A stretch of DNA of 64,000 bases, taken from Pseudarthrobacter sp. MM222. Lineage in GTDB: Bacteria > Actinomycetota > Actinomycetes > Actinomycetales > Micrococcaceae. The stretch's first letter is position 1; every line of letters begins with the position of its first letter. The position numbers were made by a program, and so were the translations under genes. The notes under the pieces were generated by a model. It was given only the letters and a program-made list of their open reading frames with translations. It ran no database searches and was not told the DNA's origin. The stretch covers positions 1,798,001-1,862,000 of the forward strand of contig NZ_OX352321.1 in NCBI RefSeq assembly GCF_947090775.1, read 5' to 3'. Below are positions 61,888 through 64,000 of the stretch, in pieces.

Positions 61888-64000
61888 TTACGTGATGCCC
61901 CGGTCGCGCGCTTGCCGGACCGCAGCCCGGCGGGTGGTGACGGCGAGCTTCGTGAAGATGTGCCTGGTATGGGTCCGGAGCGTGTTGGGGGAGATGAACA
62001 GCGTCTGGGCGATCTCCGGCCCGCTCAGCTCGCTGTCGAGGAGCCGGAGCACTTGCAGCTCGCGCCCGCTCAACTTCTCGTCAGCCGACGAGGTCAGCTG
62101 GTCCCCCTCAAGGGGGGCTTGCACTTTGGGCGGCACAGCCAGGTTGAGCAGCCGCCGGGGGTGGTAATCGGCAGTTCCGTGGTCGGCGGCGTCACGCAGC
62201 AGCTCCATCATCGGCGCCCCTTCGGCTATGAAGAGCCCGGCATACGCGGCAGGTTCGGGCGCCTCCGCGAAGGCCCGCCCAAGCATTCCGCGGGCTTGCG
62301 CCCGGTGTCCTTGGACGGCTTGGGCCAGAGCCTGCAGCATGCGGATCTCCACCATGCTCCCTGCGCGTCCGCTTGTCTCTGCGGACTCGAGCAGCCGTCC
62401 CAACAGGCGATCGGCTTGCTCGCGCGCGCCGCCGCCGGGATGTTCCCGGTGCTGCGCTAAGAGCAGCCGCACGAGCGTGAGGTGGTCGAACTCTCTCAGG
62501 TAGCTGACTTCATCTGTTACTGACACCCCTCGTGCCTGCGCCCACTCGGCGGCTTCCGACGTCTTGCCTTGGGCGATCCAGATCCGGGCTTTCATGGCTC
62601 CAATCGGCTGAACCTCCGGAAAGAATCCTGGCAGGTAGATCTGCTCAGCCTGGTCGAGCAGGTCGGTGGCCTGGTCCAAGCTTCCCTCGGCACGGGCAAT
62701 CAGCGCCCTCGCTACGAACCACCGGTAACGGCTCTCGGTCATAGGCGCCCGTTCGAAATACTCACCAGCGGTCGTGAGGTGCCGCGTCGCGGCAGCGAAG
62801 TCTCCGGCCTCCCGGTCAATCTCGCCCAGCCCTACATGCAGCTCGGCGGTCGCCCGGGCGACGGGCTCACCCTGAGCCTCGGCCAGCTGCAACGCATCCC
62901 GGTAGAGCCGCCGCGCCTTGCCGGGTCGGCCCGCCACAAGCCACATGTCACCGAGCACGACGGTGCTGCTGAGCGCGTCAATGAGGTTGCCGGATGCGTG
63001 CAGGCTGGCCACGGCCTGTGTGAACGTATGCAGTGCAGACGACAGCTCCCCGTTCGCCCAAGCGGCGAGCCCTAGAAAGCCCGCAGCAGCGCCGCGCGCA
63101 AGATGGTCGCCAGGGCCGGCAAGGGCGAGGGCATGCCGTGCGTGCTCGGACGTGCCTGCCGCATCGCCCCGCGCCTGGGCAAGGGAGGCACGGTAGACGG
63201 CGATGGTCGCCGGCAGCGTCCGGAGCTCCTCAGTAACTGCCCAAGGCGGAGCTGCCCCGGACGGGACCGCAGCCATTGCACGTTCCGCATCCTCAAAGCG
63301 CGGCTCCACCCCGTGGAGGTCGCCGGAGACCATGAGCATGAACCCATAGAAGACGCTAAGCACTGGGCTGCACCGGACGGCGTCGGCGGGCAATGCCTTC
63401 AGCCAGCCAAACAAAATTGACTCCTGCCGGTTGCGCCGGATTATCGGCACGGCCAACTCCACCAGGCGGGCCGCGCGGTTAAAGTCTTGGGCTTCCAAGG
63501 CATGCGTGACCGCTTCCTCCAGCAGGTCCTTGCGCTCATACCATGCGCTGGCGCGCTGGTGCAGCAACGGCACCAAATCAGGCTGTTCGTTGAGCAGACG
63601 CGCCCGCAGCACATCCGCGAAGAGGTGGTGGTAGCGGTACCACTCGCGACGGTCATCCAACGGGACGATGAAAAGGTTGGCGCGCTCCAGTGACGTGAGC
63701 ATCGCTGTCCCGTCACCGCGGCCCGTCACCGCATCACAGAGGGGCCCGTTGAAACGGTCGAGAACGGCTGTGAGCAACAGGAAGCTGCGAACCGGCTCGG
63801 GTTGATGCTCAAGCACCTCCTCGACCAGGTAGTCGACAATGTACCGGTCATTTCCGGCGAACCCGGCTATAAAACCGGCGACGTCCTCGCGGCCCTTGAG
63901 CGAGAGCGCTGCCAGCTGCAGCGCTGCTACCCACCCCTCCGTACGCTGCTCCAACGCCTCGACGTCTACGGCGGAAAGATCCAGTCCTGCTACCTCATTG
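61888..64000 (-). CDS. LuxR-family (MalT-like) transcriptional regulator, 5' end outside window
   Basis: At least 704 residues are visible, and the frame runs through the right edge. The visible N-terminus is the end of the ATPase part (RTEGWVAALQLAALSLKGRE, YLVEEVLEHQP). Next comes a winged-helix-like YHHLFADVLRARL and long TPR-like helices. The C-terminal LuxR domain has SGRELQVLRLLDSELSGPEI, then FISPNTLRTHTRHIFTKL. MalT-type regulators use ATP and a ligand to activate genes; the ligand is unknown. It is divergent from nothing visible and lies upstream of the membrane-gene unit on the same strand. Confidence 0.92.
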   Translation of the reverse strand, partial: NEVAGLDLSAVDVEALEQRTEGWVAALQLAALSLKGREDVAGFIAGFAGNDRYIVDYLVEEVLEHQPEPVRSFLLLTAVLDRFNGPLCDAVTGRGDGTAMLTSLERANLFIVPLDDRREWYRYHHLFADVLRARLLNEQPDLVPLLHQRASAWYERKDLLEEAVTHALEAQDFNRAARLVELAVPIIRRNRQESILFGWLKALPADAVRCSPVLSVFYGFMLMVSGDLHGVEPRFEDAERAMAAVPSGAAPPWAVTEELRTLPATIAVYRASLAQARGDAAGTSEHARHALALAGPGDHLARGAAAGFLGLAAWANGELSSALHTFTQAVASLHASGNLIDALSSTVVLGDMWLVAGRPGKARRLYRDALQLAEAQGEPVARATAELHVGLGEIDREAGDFAAATRHLTTAGEYFERAPMTESRYRWFVARALIARAEGSLDQATDLLDQAEQIYLPGFFPEVQPIGAMKARIWIAQGKTSEAAEWAQARGVSVTDEVSYLREFDHLTLVRLLLAQHREHPGGGAREQADRLLGRLLESAETSGRAGSMVEIRMLQALAQAVQGHRAQARGMLGRAFAEAPEPAAYAGLFIAEGAPMMELLRDAADHGTADYHPRRLLNLAVPPKVQAPLEGDQLTSSADEKLSGRELQVLRLLDSELSGPEIAQTLFISPNTLRTHTRHIFTKLAVTTRRAAVRQARDRGIT

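Overview
The window looks like a chromosome segment from a high-GC actinobacterium of the Arthrobacter/Pseudarthrobacter type (Micrococcales). This rests on gene order (hisF, hisI, trpE, the Trp-associated membrane gene, an HGxxPAAW gene, trpC, trpB, trpA, lgt, gltB, gltD, pyk, then an ANTAR response regulator), frequent GTG starts with 4-bp stop/start overlaps, and actinobacterial families such as TIGR03085, TIGR02234 and DUF4193. Species cannot be fixed from the sequence alone.

Region 1 (1-27.67 kb) is conserved core. fmt, rsmB and rpe are followed by an FMN riboswitch and a complete riboflavin operon: a PnuC/RibM-type transporter, ribD, ribE, separate ribB and ribA, and ribH. Next come histidine genes (hisE, hisG, hisF, hisI), a tryptophan block (trpE, C, B, A; no trpD or trpG here), lgt, glutamate synthase gltBD and pyruvate kinase. 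A PdtaR-like ANTAR regulator on the minus strand and a tRNA-Leu(CAA) close the region.

Region 2 (27.65-51.6 kb) is accessory DNA inserted at the 3' end of that tRNA-Leu. The tRNA 3' end (22-23 bp) recurs at 45.2 kb and 51.6 kb, each time followed by a terminator, so there appear to be two tandem islands of about 17.6 and 6.4 kb. I recognise no integrase in either. Island 1 carries an IS21 istB fragment, a broken Ltp-repeat membrane protein, a six-repeat zinc-ribbon protein with a nuclease-like C-terminus, a frameshifted HIRAN-TPR-GIY-YIG gene, a CoiA-like protein and a DUF4193 protein. It ends with two large divergent SNF2-type helicases next to a TRADD-N-associated membrane protein. One helicase has an N-terminal half built from 112-residue repeats with a Cx4Cx3H motif, and I regard this locus as the best candidate for an undescribed conflict system. 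Island 2 carries a three-gene ABC-3C system (nuclease-like/CTD protein, middle component 6, DUF2326 ATPase), a pair of small membrane proteins and a membrane-anchored HEPN-like protein.

Region 3 (51.6-64 kb) is chromosomal but variable: a P-loop kinase, a HAD fragment, a ZIP transporter, a TetR regulator divergent from an Old Yellow Enzyme and an SDR, then a quinone-oxidoreductase-like gene and an alpha/beta hydrolase with a premature stop. The quinone-oxidoreductase gene lies behind two palindromic operators. Small membrane genes and a MalT/LuxR-type regulator cut by the window end follow. The OYE, SDR, oxidoreductase and hydrolase suggest an inducible response to electrophiles or quinones; this is inference.
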